From assembly GCA_019912315.1 (NCBI GenBank), contig JAIOJA010000027.1, forward strand, positions 1 to 59,464: 59,464 nucleotides of DNA. The letters are read 5' to 3'. Source of the stretch: Planctomycetota bacterium. GTDB taxonomy: Bacteria > Planctomycetota > UBA8742 > UBA2392. The translations under genes and the position numbers were made by a program. A model generated the notes under the pieces. That model was not told the DNA's origin, made no database searches, and saw only the letters and a list, made by a program, of their open reading frames with translations. Each line of letters starts with the position of its first letter. Positions within the stretch are counted from its first letter, which is position 1. This document shows positions 44,563 to 52,598 of the stretch, piece after piece.

Positions 44563-45597
44563 TCACCCCAGCCACTTCAGCCGGACATCGTTGCTGTCCG
44601 CCCGGCCTTCCAGCACCGCCTGAAGGTCGGCGCGCAAGTCCGGATGCAGTGCAAAAATGCCCGCGCCCAACCCGCCGAAAAAGTGTCGCACCAGGCGGTC
44701 CTTCAGCGCAGTTAGCGTTTCGGCGTGCCGGATGCTCAGGCCGACCAGCCCGCTTTCATCAACCCTGCTGTGGTACGACCAGTCGCCGTCCGTGGGCTGC
44801 GCGCCTGGGGGCGTCAGCGCGATGGTAAGGTCGGCCTGCGCCCGCCAGTGGCGCGCCAGCCCGAGAGCTTCGTCATCGAGCCTGCTTGACGCACCCGCCC
44901 ATGTGCCCGGGGCGTCGAACAGGCGAACTTCAAAACCCTGGTGCTCAATGCGCCCCTCAATCACATCGCGAGTCAGCCCCGGTTCAGCGCCTGCGGCGGC
45001 CAGGGTGCGTCCGCACAAAGCGTTCAGCAAACTGGACTTACCCGCGTTCACCGGGCCCCATAACTGGACCCGCGGCGGACTGAACAGGAAACGGCAGGGC
45101 TCGGCTTGTGACAGCGCATCCGACAGGTTGCCGCTGGACAGCGCATCGGAAAGGGCCGGCGCCCGGGCCGCGGCTTGCAGTGCAAGGCTTACTGCGGCGG
45201 CGCCCCGCACCTCCGGCAACAGCGCCAGCGTCGCGCGCTCGAAGCAGGTTTCCCCAAACATTTGGCCGGTAGCGTCGTCCCGTTGCGCGCGATCCTCGCC
45301 CATGGCGCGCTCGACGGCGCGGCGTACCCCGGCGCCGCCATGCAGAGTCAGCAGGACGCCGCCCCTGTGCCGGCAGCCCATGGCTTCATCAATGATCTCA
45401 CCCCGCGCGTCAGCCAGCCACAAGCGCCGGGGAGTTGCAGTCAATCCTTTCAGGCTCCCGCCAAACAGCGCGGAGGTATCCCCGGACAAAAAAAGTAACG
45501 CCAGGGCGCTCGCGCCGGGTGGGGACAACCAGCGGTAATGACTGTCAGCAATAACGCTGGAACCCGCTTTGTTTCGTAAGTTGTTCGACGACGGCAT
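44563..45597 (-). CDS. MnmE-like (TrmE-Era family) GTPase, divergent
   Basis: 344 residues. The centre has the P-loop GPVNAGKSS (181-189), Thr209 in GLTRD (G2) and DAPGT (228-232, G3), all of the TrmE-Era type. The N-terminus (ALALLFLSG, then HGGAGVRRAVER) resembles a shortened MnmE tetrahydrofolate-binding domain. No NKxD (G4) is visible, and the C-terminal CxGK of true MnmE is missing, so it does not modify tRNA U34 in the standard way. Perhaps a ribosome- or RNA-associated relative. Lies 70 bp before pyrR on the same strand. The start at 45597 is uncertain. Confidence 0.75.
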   Translation of the reverse strand: MPSSNNLRNKAGSSVIADSHYRWLSPPGASALALLFLSGDTSALFGGSLKGLTATPRRLWLADARGEIIDEAMGCRHRGGVLLTLHGGAGVRRAVERAMGEDRAQRDDATGQMFGETCFERATLALLPEVRGAAAVSLALQAAARAPALSDALSSGNLSDALSQAEPCRFLFSPPRVQLWGPVNAGKSSLLNALCGRTLAAAGAEPGLTRDVIEGRIEHQGFEVRLFDAPGTWAGASSRLDDEALGLARHWRAQADLTIALTPPGAQPTDGDWSYHSRVDESGLVGLSIRHAETLTALKDRLVRHFFGGLGAGIFALHPDLRADLQAVLEGRADSNDVRLKWLG

Positions 45598-45757
45598 GTT
45601 AGTGATCGCTACTTGTGCGCCCGACGGGTCACGGGCGTGTCAGTTTCTTACAGGTTGTCTATTGCTTCCCGATTCGGACCTGCCTAGACTTCGCATCCTC
45701 AAAACGGGGGAGCTTAGTCGCTCAGTCCAATTACAACCATCCTCAGGAGTGTCGATT

Positions 45758-46462
45758 ATGAAGAAGGTTTTTGCGCTTATTGCATTCATGGGCGTTATCG
45801 CCCTGGCCGCTTGTGGTAGCACGGTAGGCGGCGATGACGGTGACAGTTGCGGCGGTTGCGGTTGTACCGGCGGCGGCGGCGACAAGATGGACAGCAGCCA
45901 GTCCACCATCGACATGTACGTCAACGGCACCATCAAGGCCAGCTACTGGGTTCAGGTCCACGAGGGCGCTGAGGCCGGACAGTACTGGGAAACGACCATG
46001 AAGATGGCCGGCGACATGACCATGACCAGCCGCTGGCAGGTTGCGGCCAAGGACGGCGACACGGTCGTCGTTGAAAACCAGAACAAGATGGACGGCCCGT
46101 ACATGGTGTCGGACTACGTTCTTGCCTACCAGGTTGACACAAGCAAGGGCATGGGCGAAGTCAACGTCACGGCGGCATGGATCGGCAAGCCGGGCGAAAA
46201 GGGGCAGGCCATTGAAATCATGGAAAAGCCGGAACCGACCTGCGGCGGCTGCGCGGGCGAACAGCCGGAAACCGAAGATTTCAGCGGTGTTGAACTCGCC
46301 GGCGGCACCTGGGAAGGCACTATCTACATCAGCGGTGCCAGCAAGACTTGGATGGCCAGCAACGGCTGGTTCAACGGCATGATCAAGATGGAAAGTGGCG
46401 ACACCGTCAACGAACTGACGGCGTTCGGCACCGACGCGGAACCTCTTCTCGCCTGGGAATAG
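45758..46462 (+). CDS. lipoprotein, paralog of the next gene
   Basis: 234 residues from the ATG at 45758, with CAGGAG 8 nt upstream; a longer open frame to 45569 has no supporting signals. Lipoprotein signal with lipobox LAAC (Cys19). The mature start is Cys- and Gly-rich (DSCGGCGCTGGGG) and a second CGGC patch lies near residue 165, so it may bind metal or form disulfides. The fold shares with the downstream protein AGQYWE, a RWQV-DGD strand, SDYVLAYQV, AWIGKPGE and GVELAGGTWEG. Unknown family. Ended by a strong terminator at 46480. Confidence 0.8.
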   Translation: MKKVFALIAFMGVIALAACGSTVGGDDGDSCGGCGCTGGGGDKMDSSQSTIDMYVNGTIKASYWVQVHEGAEAGQYWETTMKMAGDMTMTSRWQVAAKDGDTVVVENQNKMDGPYMVSDYVLAYQVDTSKGMGEVNVTAAWIGKPGEKGQAIEIMEKPEPTCGGCAGEQPETEDFSGVELAGGTWEGTIYISGASKTWMASNGWFNGMIKMESGDTVNELTAFGTDAEPLLAWE

Positions 46463-46479
46463 GTCGCAGCAACATTGCG

Positions 46480-46510
46480 AAACCGGCGCGGGCACAACCG
46501 CGCCGGTTTT
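46480..46510 (+). terminator. intrinsic terminator of the lipoprotein gene
   Basis: A perfect 12-bp stem (46480-46491 with 46498-46509), a 6-nt loop and TTTT at 46507-46510. It lies 18 nt after the stop and separates the two paralogs into different transcripts. Confidence 0.92.
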
Positions 46511-46542
46511 CATTTGGCGGACCCTAAGGCTACACTGACGTC

Positions 46543-47274
46543 ATGAAGACGACGCTGCTGATGCTTTGCCTGCCGCTGCTGATCGCGTTCAGCGACGGCG
46601 AACCGGACAAGGACGACCCGGAATTCCGTAAAGTGTTTCCGCGCAAGGACACCACCGACGAGATCATCAAGAGCTACACGGGTGGCACTAAACGCGCGCC
46701 GGATTTCCTAGTGGTTCACGCCGACCCGAAAGCAGGGCAGTACTGGGAACTTTTCAGCGACAGCCTCGACATCGAGACAACCGTTCGCCGGCAGGTCAGT
46801 CGTATCGACGGCGACTTCGCGCTCATTGAGCGCCGCATGACCACACGGGCCGAGATGTTCCAGTCGGATTACGTGATCGCGTTCCGCGTGAACCTGAAAG
46901 CCGAAGCAGGCAAACCCAACATCGACCGGGCCTGGATCGGCAAACCGGACGAAGCGCCGACGCTGATCAAGGTACGGGAAAGAAAAGACACGGACGCTCT
47001 CCCCGCCGAGGCGAAAAAGAGCGTTCCGTTCGAGGGTCTGGAACTGGCCGGCAACATCTGGCGGGGCGAGCTGTTCATCAGCGTAGACGAAGAGATGACG
47101 ACGCAGATCTGGGTTGCCGAGGGGGGCTACTTCGATGCCATCGTCAAAACCACCGTGGACGACGATTATCTTGAGCAACTGCGCAGCTACGGCGGCGACG
47201 CGGACGACCTGATGCTCTGGCCTGAAAAGTGGCAGGAAGCCGGCGCGCCTCAGGACCCGCCCAAGCCGGATTGA
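46543..47274 (+). CDS. secreted protein, paralog of the preceding lipoprotein
   Basis: 243 residues. An N-terminal signal peptide (MKTTLLMLCLPLLIAFSDG) with no lipobox suggests a soluble exported form. Shared blocks with the lipoprotein upstream: AGQYWELFSDSLDIETTVRRQV, SDYVIAFRVNLK, AWIGKPDE, GLELAGNIWRGELFIS and GGYFDAIVK. It lacks the Cys-rich insert. The pair arose by duplication and then took different anchoring. No known domain. It has its own promoter region, since a terminator precedes it. Confidence 0.78.
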   Translation: MKTTLLMLCLPLLIAFSDGEPDKDDPEFRKVFPRKDTTDEIIKSYTGGTKRAPDFLVVHADPKAGQYWELFSDSLDIETTVRRQVSRIDGDFALIERRMTTRAEMFQSDYVIAFRVNLKAEAGKPNIDRAWIGKPDEAPTLIKVRERKDTDALPAEAKKSVPFEGLELAGNIWRGELFISVDEEMTTQIWVAEGGYFDAIVKTTVDDDYLEQLRSYGGDADDLMLWPEKWQEAGAPQDPPKPD

Positions 47275-47341
47275 CCTGCGGCATCAGCCCCATGACGCCG
47301 GGGCATTCCCTTCTATACTCGCGCGCTTCAAAGGGCGCGCC

Positions 47342-47866
47342 ATGGATGAGCACGAACTGGAAGATTGCGAAATCTGCGGCAACCACGCCGTCGTTTCCAC
47401 GTTAGTGGAAGGCGAAGTCGTCAAGGAGTGCGAGGTGTGTGGCGCGCTGGCCGGCCCCGCCGACATCACCGACCTGGTGCAACTGCAACGCGAAGCCGAG
47501 GGCCTGGGCGTCAGCATTCACAGTTTTCCGCTGGCGCAGTTGATCGACAGTCTGCCCGGCGTAAGGCTGCAAGGTGACTCGGGCGGCGAGAAGTCCAGCG
47601 GGCGGATGCCCTTCATCGCGTTTGAACTGACGGACCACAAGACCCACCAGCTTGAGAATCTGGGACAGGCCCTGCGCGTCATGCGCGGCGAGTTGCAGTG
47701 CCGCTGGAAGATTGAGTTTACCTTCGAGTACGAGATGGGATTCGAGCTGAGTGCCGTCGCTGACGACACGCCGAATTCAGAGCGCGTAGAAAATGCCCGC
47801 GCGGACCTGATACACATCTGGCGCAAGCTGCTTGGCTTTCAGGGGCTTGCCTGGTGGAAGCAGTAG
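47342..47866 (+). CDS. zinc-ribbon protein of unknown function
   Basis: 174 residues. The first 40 residues contain two CxxC knuckles (Cys9/Cys12, Cys30/Cys33), a small zinc ribbon similar to those in DksA-like and transcription-associated proteins. The rest (GVRLQGD...IAFELTDHKTHQLENLGQALRVMRGELQCRWKIEFTFEYEMGFEL) is an alpha/beta domain I do not recognise. The start follows a short leader without a strong ribosome-binding site. It is the last gene before tRNA-Arg(CCT). Confidence 0.7.
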   Translation: MDEHELEDCEICGNHAVVSTLVEGEVVKECEVCGALAGPADITDLVQLQREAEGLGVSIHSFPLAQLIDSLPGVRLQGDSGGEKSSGRMPFIAFELTDHKTHQLENLGQALRVMRGELQCRWKIEFTFEYEMGFELSAVADDTPNSERVENARADLIHIWRKLLGFQGLAWWKQ

Positions 47867-47938
47867 CGGCATCAGTGCCGCCATCCGTAACGCACCGAAA
47901 CCTTACGGGCACGCGGAGCGTTGATACACTGCCTGCAC

Positions 47939-48015
<77 letters not shown>

Positions 48016-48026
48016 ACCTAAAAAGC

Positions 48027-48060
48027 AAGCGGGGAGAGGCTTCCGGGCCGATCCCCGCTT
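48027..48060 (+). terminator. hairpin downstream of tRNA-Arg(CCT), same stem as after tRNA-Arg(CCG)
   Basis: The stem AAGCGGGGA (48027-48035) with TCCCCGCTT (48052-48060), 11 nt after the tRNA. Stem sequence and distance are identical to the element at 29275. Little T-run. Confidence 0.55.
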
Positions 48061-48222
48061 CGCTATCGGGCCCAAGACGAAAGTCCACTCCCCCCTCCGC
48101 TCCCCCCTAATTTTTACTTCTGTGCTGATCCTGCTGCCCGCACTTGAGCACAACGGTGCACAGTTTTGCATAAGCGGATTGGATCCGGGCGCAATCTTCC
48201 CAAACTTGACGCGGGAGGAAGT

Positions 48223-48987
48223 ATGGGCGCAAGAGCCGCACCGGTGTATCGAATCAGTGGTCGGGATGACACAGACGCGCTGCCCGCATTGACGTCCAAG
48301 CAGTCGGCTGCCCTGCGAGCGCTTGTTGAAGGCAAGACCCGGGAGGAAGCGGGGCTCGCGGCCGGAGTTCATCGGAATACTGTGAACAACTGGCTCTGCC
48401 GGAGCGAGGCCTTTGTCGCCCATCTGGCGTTTGCGCAACGCATGGTCTTTGGAGAGCTATTCCGCTCGCTACAGAGCGAAGCAGTGGCCAGCGTACAGTT
48501 TCTGGCCAAGCTTCGAGACAACACGCGCGCGAACAACAATGAGCGTACCCGCGCCGCCGTGGCACTATTGAAGTTCTCTCAGTGGCCGATTTCGGCTGCA
48601 ACGCCGGTAGTGCCAACCAAGCAGCAACAGGACCTCCTGTTCGACGCCTACGCCACATGCAGTGAGGAGTCTCTGGACGACCTGGAATCGTACGTAGCGG
48701 TTGAACACAGGCGATTCGATCCAGAATCGAAACGGAGCAAGGTCGGCGAATTGATGGTCGCCGTCGACCGCGAGAGAAAGACGATAGCTGAGCTGGAGTC
48801 GACTCTGAGAAGCACTGAGGCCGCCGGACGCGAGTCCGGACCAGAGGATGACCAACTCGCCTTAGAGCAAGCCCGGCGCCGTCTATTTCGAGCCGAGCAG
48901 GACCTTGATCGAACGACCTTCGAAATTCGTCAGTTTGAGGGGAGGCAGAATCTCGTTCTTGGTCAGTTTGAAGAAGGGGAAGGGTAG
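48223..48987 (+). CDS. HTH protein resembling phage terminase small subunits
   Basis: 254 residues from the ATG at 48223 with GGAGG 5 nt before it. A homeodomain-like helix-turn-helix at about 18-60 (LTSKQSAALRALVEGKTREEAGLAAGVHRNTVNNWLCRSEAFVA) is of the type in terminase small subunits and transposase-linked regulators. A long C-terminal coiled coil (about 175-245, RKTIAELESTLRSTEAAGRE...) follows. No large terminase or other phage gene is adjacent, so it may be a phage remnant or a stand-alone DNA-binding protein. GC content is lower than in genes to the left. Confidence 0.7.
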   Translation: MGARAAPVYRISGRDDTDALPALTSKQSAALRALVEGKTREEAGLAAGVHRNTVNNWLCRSEAFVAHLAFAQRMVFGELFRSLQSEAVASVQFLAKLRDNTRANNNERTRAAVALLKFSQWPISAATPVVPTKQQQDLLFDAYATCSEESLDDLESYVAVEHRRFDPESKRSKVGELMVAVDRERKTIAELESTLRSTEAAGRESGPEDDQLALEQARRRLFRAEQDLDRTTFEIRQFEGRQNLVLGQFEEGEG

Positions 48988-48995
48988 GGAGCTCT

Positions 48996-49020
48996 AGTTA
49001 CGTCTCTTGGAGAGGTAACT
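48996..49020 (+). other. hairpin after the HTH gene with a competing pairing partner
   Basis: AGTTAC and GTAACT plus TCTC/GAGA form a 10-bp stem with one mismatch and a 3-nt loop, 8 nt after the stop. A further GTAACTAG at 49031-49038 can pair instead with CTAGTTAC at 48994-49001, so two exclusive structures are possible. No T-run. Confidence 0.4.
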
Positions 49021-49130
49021 TGGATAGCAAGTAACTAGGGCTCAGCGGATCGCGCTCCCCAGAGGTTGATGTTGGTCAACTCGGGCGCCCGCGTAAAGAC
49101 GGGAAAGCTCTGTTGAAGGGATTGGGAAGA

Positions 49131-49340
49131 CTAACTCACTGGTGGATCCACCGGCTTCCCGCGCTGGCAACTCACGATGGTCATGCGCGGGTACTGGCAG
49201 CGGAATGCCCATTCGGCGTCGAATTTGGACCGGGCGACGATCTTCACGGTGCGCACGGCCTGTGACTGGCGAACCGGGCTACGGCCACCGTTTTTGTGCG
49301 GCCGGACATTGAGCAAAAACTCGTAGTACTTCTGAGGCAT
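49131..49340 (-). CDS. small hypothetical protein
   Basis: 69 residues starting at an ATG at 49340, 9 bp after the stop of the TPR gene on the same strand. Composition is basic (many Arg/Lys), with the segment TVKIVARSKFDAEWAFRCQYPRMTIVSC, which could be a small alpha/beta fold. No family recognised and no clear ribosome-binding site, so coding status rests mainly on position and length. Confidence 0.4.
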   Translation of the reverse strand: MPQKYYEFLLNVRPHKNGGRSPVRQSQAVRTVKIVARSKFDAEWAFRCQYPRMTIVSCQRGKPVDPPVS

Positions 49341-49349
49341 CGGGGCATG

Positions 49350-50921
49350 TTACTCGGCGGATGGCGGCGGCGCTGCTTCATCTTCCCCCGGCACGTCGAA
49401 CGGCTCGATGTCTGCCTTGGCGCAGGCTTCGCGCATCGACTTCGTCACAATTCGCAGTTGCCCGCTATCTCTGAGCTGGTGGAGTAAACTGACGCCTTCA
49501 TCCCAAGCGTCAGAAGCCTCGTCGTGACGGCCTAGGGCAAGCAAACACACGGCATGAGCGCAAAGGTGCGCGCCCAAGTGACGACGGTTGCCAGTCTTAC
49601 GGTGGATATCAAGCGCGTCTACGAACACCCGATCAGCTATTTCAAACTGTCCGGCATTTCGGAGAAGGCATGCCTTGTTCCCCAGTTCGATGCCCTCTTT
49701 TCGCAAATCCCCGCAGCTTCGGTGAATTGCAATCGCATCTGAGTAGCACTGGTCGGCCCGCTGGAACTGCCCCATAGTCGTATACAAAACACCCAGCAAT
49801 CCAAGCGCGGTACCTTCGCCTCGTCGAAACCCGGTGTCTCGGAGGATGGACAGTCCACGTTGGAGTGTGGTTTCAGCCAACTCAAGGCGCCCAGTCGTAT
49901 GGTAGAGAGCGCCCAAGTTAGTCAGCAATTGGCCCTCCGTTGTCCGATTGCCGACTTCGCGATGGATGGTAAGGGCAGATCTTAGCGCGCTCTCGGCGGC
50001 GTCGGGCCGACCGGACTGACTGTAGAGCAGGCCTAGATTTCCAAGCGATATTCCCTCGCTGCGCCGATTTCCAACTTCACGATGAATCTCAAGAGCAAGT
50101 TGTTGCGTGCGCTCAGCCAGATCGATGCGGCCAGTGTTCTTGTAGAGAATCGCGAGATTCCCCAGAGCAATCCCCTCGGACTTTCTGTTGCCGAGCTGGC
50201 GTTGCTCGGCAATTGCCTCTTCGTAGAGCCGTTCGGCAACGTCGATCTTGCCAGACTCGCCGTACATTCCGGCCATGTTCGACAACGCCTTGCCTAGCTG
50301 TTTGCGGTTGTCGATTTCTCTGAAGATCTGTATGGCTTGCTCAAGGCTCTTCTCGGCAAGCGCTGGTTGCGCCATGTCGTCAAACACCAGCGCAAGCCAC
50401 CTATGGGCAACGCCCTCAGCATGTCTGTCTCCCGTTGACGTTGCGCATTCCAATGCCCGCCGTAATAGCTCCTCTTGACGAGTCCGATCCCCAGAAGACT
50501 TGCTCGGGTCTGCGGCACGAGTTAGGACCTCGGCCAGTTCTTTCTCGTCAACTAGTTCTGAAAGGCGTTCCCATAGTCGGGCTGCATCGTCATGGCGATA
50601 GGTACTTTCGGCCCATTCTGCTGCGCGACGCACGTAAAGGGCTTCTCGCGCAGGCAAACCTTCAGAGCATGCTTCTTGTCGCGACAGTGCCATGTGGGCA
50701 TGCGTGGACAACTCCAATGCGATGGTGTCGATTGGGTGCGACTCGCAATAGCGATCGCCCCACCGATCAGTGACCGGTCCTGGTGGCGGACCGTCAAACA
50801 GCATCTCAAGCACGTCTAACGCCAACTCATGCAGCTTCGCCCGGTCCCCCGGCGTCTGCAACTGGTACGCAGCGTCGCGCAGCAGCGCGTGGCGAAACAA
50901 GTAGGCGTCTTCGGCGTGCAT
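49350..50921 (-). pseudogene. 3' remnant of an AAA/NB-ARC-type ATPase-TPR regulator
   Basis: 523 residues. The N-terminus begins in the middle of a known arrangement: AEDAYLFRHALLRDAAYQLQTPGDRAKLHELAL is the winged-helix end of the ATPase module in PknK/adenylate-cyclase-like TPR regulators. About nine 40-residue tetratricopeptide units follow (NRRSEGISLGNLGLLYSQSGRPDAAESAL and similar). The kinase/cyclase and ATPase parts that should precede are missing; a TAA stop lies three codons before the ATG. Another frame just upstream carries GELLAQESRTARRRLSAKLS, which could be a shifted continuation. A functional short TPR protein is possible. Confidence 0.65.
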
Positions 50922-51286
50922 TGGCTCAGTTTAGCAGACAGTCGCCTTCGGGCGGTGCGGGACTCCTGTGCAAGTAGCTCCCCAATTGAAACTGTGGGTC
51001 GGCAGGACGCAGCCCCCGGAATAAGGAACATCATCCGGGTGAGTGCCAGGAATGCCTAGATCTAGAGCCGATGGAATTTTCGGTAGGGACAGGCGATGGC
51101 TAGGCTGAGTGTGGCTGCAGAGTCTGCAGCCACAATTGGCTAGACCGGGCCGACTCTTTCTCCGATTTCAGGCGGCTAAGGAAGAGGCAATTCCTCCACC
51201 CATTTACTCAATTAGACCGACAAGAATTTCGGGGAGGGGCACAGGAACACAGCTTTGTTAAACAGGCCCTAAAGATATCCGCACGG
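50922..51286. other. 365-bp gene-free region with palindrome
   Basis: No frame here resembles a gene. It holds the short palindrome CTAGATCTAG near 51055 and a much larger one at 51110-51134 flanked by direct repeats. It may contain decayed upstream sequence of the TPR gene and the 3' flank of the nuclease operon. Confidence 0.6.
51097..51143. repeat. 25-bp near-perfect palindrome flanked by 7-bp direct repeats
   Basis: TGTGGCTGCAGA (51110-51121) and its exact reverse complement (51123-51134) meet around a single G. TGGCTAG stands at 51097-51103 and again at 51137-51143. Direct repeats around a palindromic core look like a target-site duplication around a very small element, or a recombinase/operator site. 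There is no coding potential inside. Confidence 0.75.
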
Positions 51287-51838
51287 TCAATCTTTGCCGG
51301 GCTCAATCGCGTGAGCCTGGCGCCATGTGTGGGGATCCTGGAACTCAGGATGCCCCGCGATCAGGAATGCCTGGCGAATCGCCCTTGAATCGTCGGGGAA
51401 ACCGCTATCGCCGACGCGGTCCACGTTTGCGTACGCGAGCCCGCCTTCGATCATTCGAACGCCAACCGGCACGCCATCGACATAAAGCTGGATCAGCTTG
51501 ACTCCGGACTCATCACGATTCGGCCCTTCCGCGATCTCGATTGTGTCCGCTTTCGCGATTTCTGCCCGCAGCAATTCAGTGGCCCGCGTGGCCCAGGGTT
51601 CCTGATCGCCATCCCAACGTTCTGGTCGGGCCACTTCCGGCGCGTCAATACCTGCCAGCTTGCACCTCTCGCCACCCCACTCCAGCGTGTCGCCATCCAC
51701 GACGGTGAGGTCCGCAGCACCCACTTCTACGCGGTTGACAGAGTCGGTGAACATGAAGGGCAGCACAAAGACCACCGCCGCGAACGGCAAGGCCGCTGCC
51801 AGCAGCGTGCCCCAGGATGCGAATTTGGACTTCGTCAT
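51287..51838 (-). CDS. membrane-anchored staphylococcal-nuclease-like (SNase) protein
   Basis: 183 residues from the ATG at 51838 with GGGGAGGAG 8 nt upstream; a longer frame to 51901 is not supported. An N-terminal hydrophobic helix (about 9-32) anchors or exports it. The SNase/TNase fold follows: VVDGDTLEWGGERCKLAGIDAPEVA has the metal-binding Asp and the RxxGIDAPE-like motif (Lys in place of Arg), and NRDESGVKLIQLYVDGVPVGVRMIEGGLAYANV is the second half. The R-D-x-x-G catalytic Arg/Glu set looks modified (DESGV), so nuclease activity is uncertain. Third gene of a minus-strand operon after the SseB-like gene. Confidence 0.82.
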   Translation of the reverse strand: MTKSKFASWGTLLAAALPFAAVVFVLPFMFTDSVNRVEVGAADLTVVDGDTLEWGGERCKLAGIDAPEVARPERWDGDQEPWATRATELLRAEIAKADTIEIAEGPNRDESGVKLIQLYVDGVPVGVRMIEGGLAYANVDRVGDSGFPDDSRAIRQAFLIAGHPEFQDPHTWRQAHAIEPGKD

Positions 51839-51911
51839 CTGGCGGGCTCCTCCCCGGGCCGGCCCAAGCGTGTTGGGCGCCCACGCCTTGGTGGCGCCCA
51901 CAAGCTACTTT

Positions 51912-52598
51912 TTACGATTCGTACGGATAGACGATGCACTCATCAACCAGGTGATCCCTGACCGGAGGCGCGTCGTGTGGCAGCATGTCGACCGCTGTAC
52001 CGCGTGGCAGATGCTCGCACCACTGGTCGCCCAGCTCCATCCATGTGTCCTGGTAGTCGTCGTGTTTTTCATCGATGTCCTGCTCGACCACAAGCAGCGG
52101 GCGTGGAATGGGGACCTTGTTGTCATCCTCGGCATCGCTGATGGTCAACTCCATCAGCCACACACGCTGGATATGCGGCAAGCTCGCCGCAACTTTTCTG
52201 AGAAGCTCGACGAACTTCTCGTCCAGGGGAACCTTCGGCCGGTGAATCTCGAAAACAGCGTTCTCCTCGGCGATCTGCTTGGATAGAACGCCGTTGCCGT
52301 TGTAGGACAGCTTCGTCTCGCATTCCTGCAGCGGGTCAACGTAGACCTCCGGCTCACCGGACTCCGCAAGCTGCTGCAGCAGGGTGCCGCTCGGTACCTG
52401 GATATGCCCCAGCGGCGGCTCGTGTTTGCTCAGCCCCGTCTTTTCGGCGAAGTGCTGCAGGTACTCGAGTTTCGTGAAGACGATCGGAACGCTGACTCCC
52501 TCCGGGCTGACGGCCTTCATCAACTGGATACTGGATTCATCGCCTTGGGCCCTCGGCAGTGCGGGTGCAAACAGGATTTCTGGAAGGTTCACAGTCAT
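51912..52598 (-). CDS. SseB-like protein
   Basis: 228 residues, starting in an ATGA overlap with the NifU-hemerythrin gene. An N-terminal alpha/beta part (IQLMKAVSPEGVSVPIVFTKLEYLQHFAEKTGL) resembles the SseB N-domain, and the C-terminal part (VELLRKVAASLPHIQRVWLMELTISDAEDDNKVPIPRPLLVVEQD) resembles the SseB C-domain. These domains appear in enhanced-serine-sensitivity and type III secretion-associated proteins of unclear function. No signal or membrane segment. Assignment is by pattern only. Confidence 0.6.
   Translation of the reverse strand: MTVNLPEILFAPALPRAQGDESSIQLMKAVSPEGVSVPIVFTKLEYLQHFAEKTGLSKHEPPLGHIQVPSGTLLQQLAESGEPEVYVDPLQECETKLSYNGNGVLSKQIAEENAVFEIHRPKVPLDEKFVELLRKVAASLPHIQRVWLMELTISDAEDDNKVPIPRPLLVVEQDIDEKHDDYQDTWMELGDQWCEHLPRGTAVDMLPHDAPPVRDHLVDECIVYPYES

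Noticed and set aside
45569..45757. Upstream extension of the Cys-rich lipoprotein
   Set aside because: The lipoprotein signal peptide and a good ribosome-binding site define the start at 45758; the extension would bury the signal peptide.
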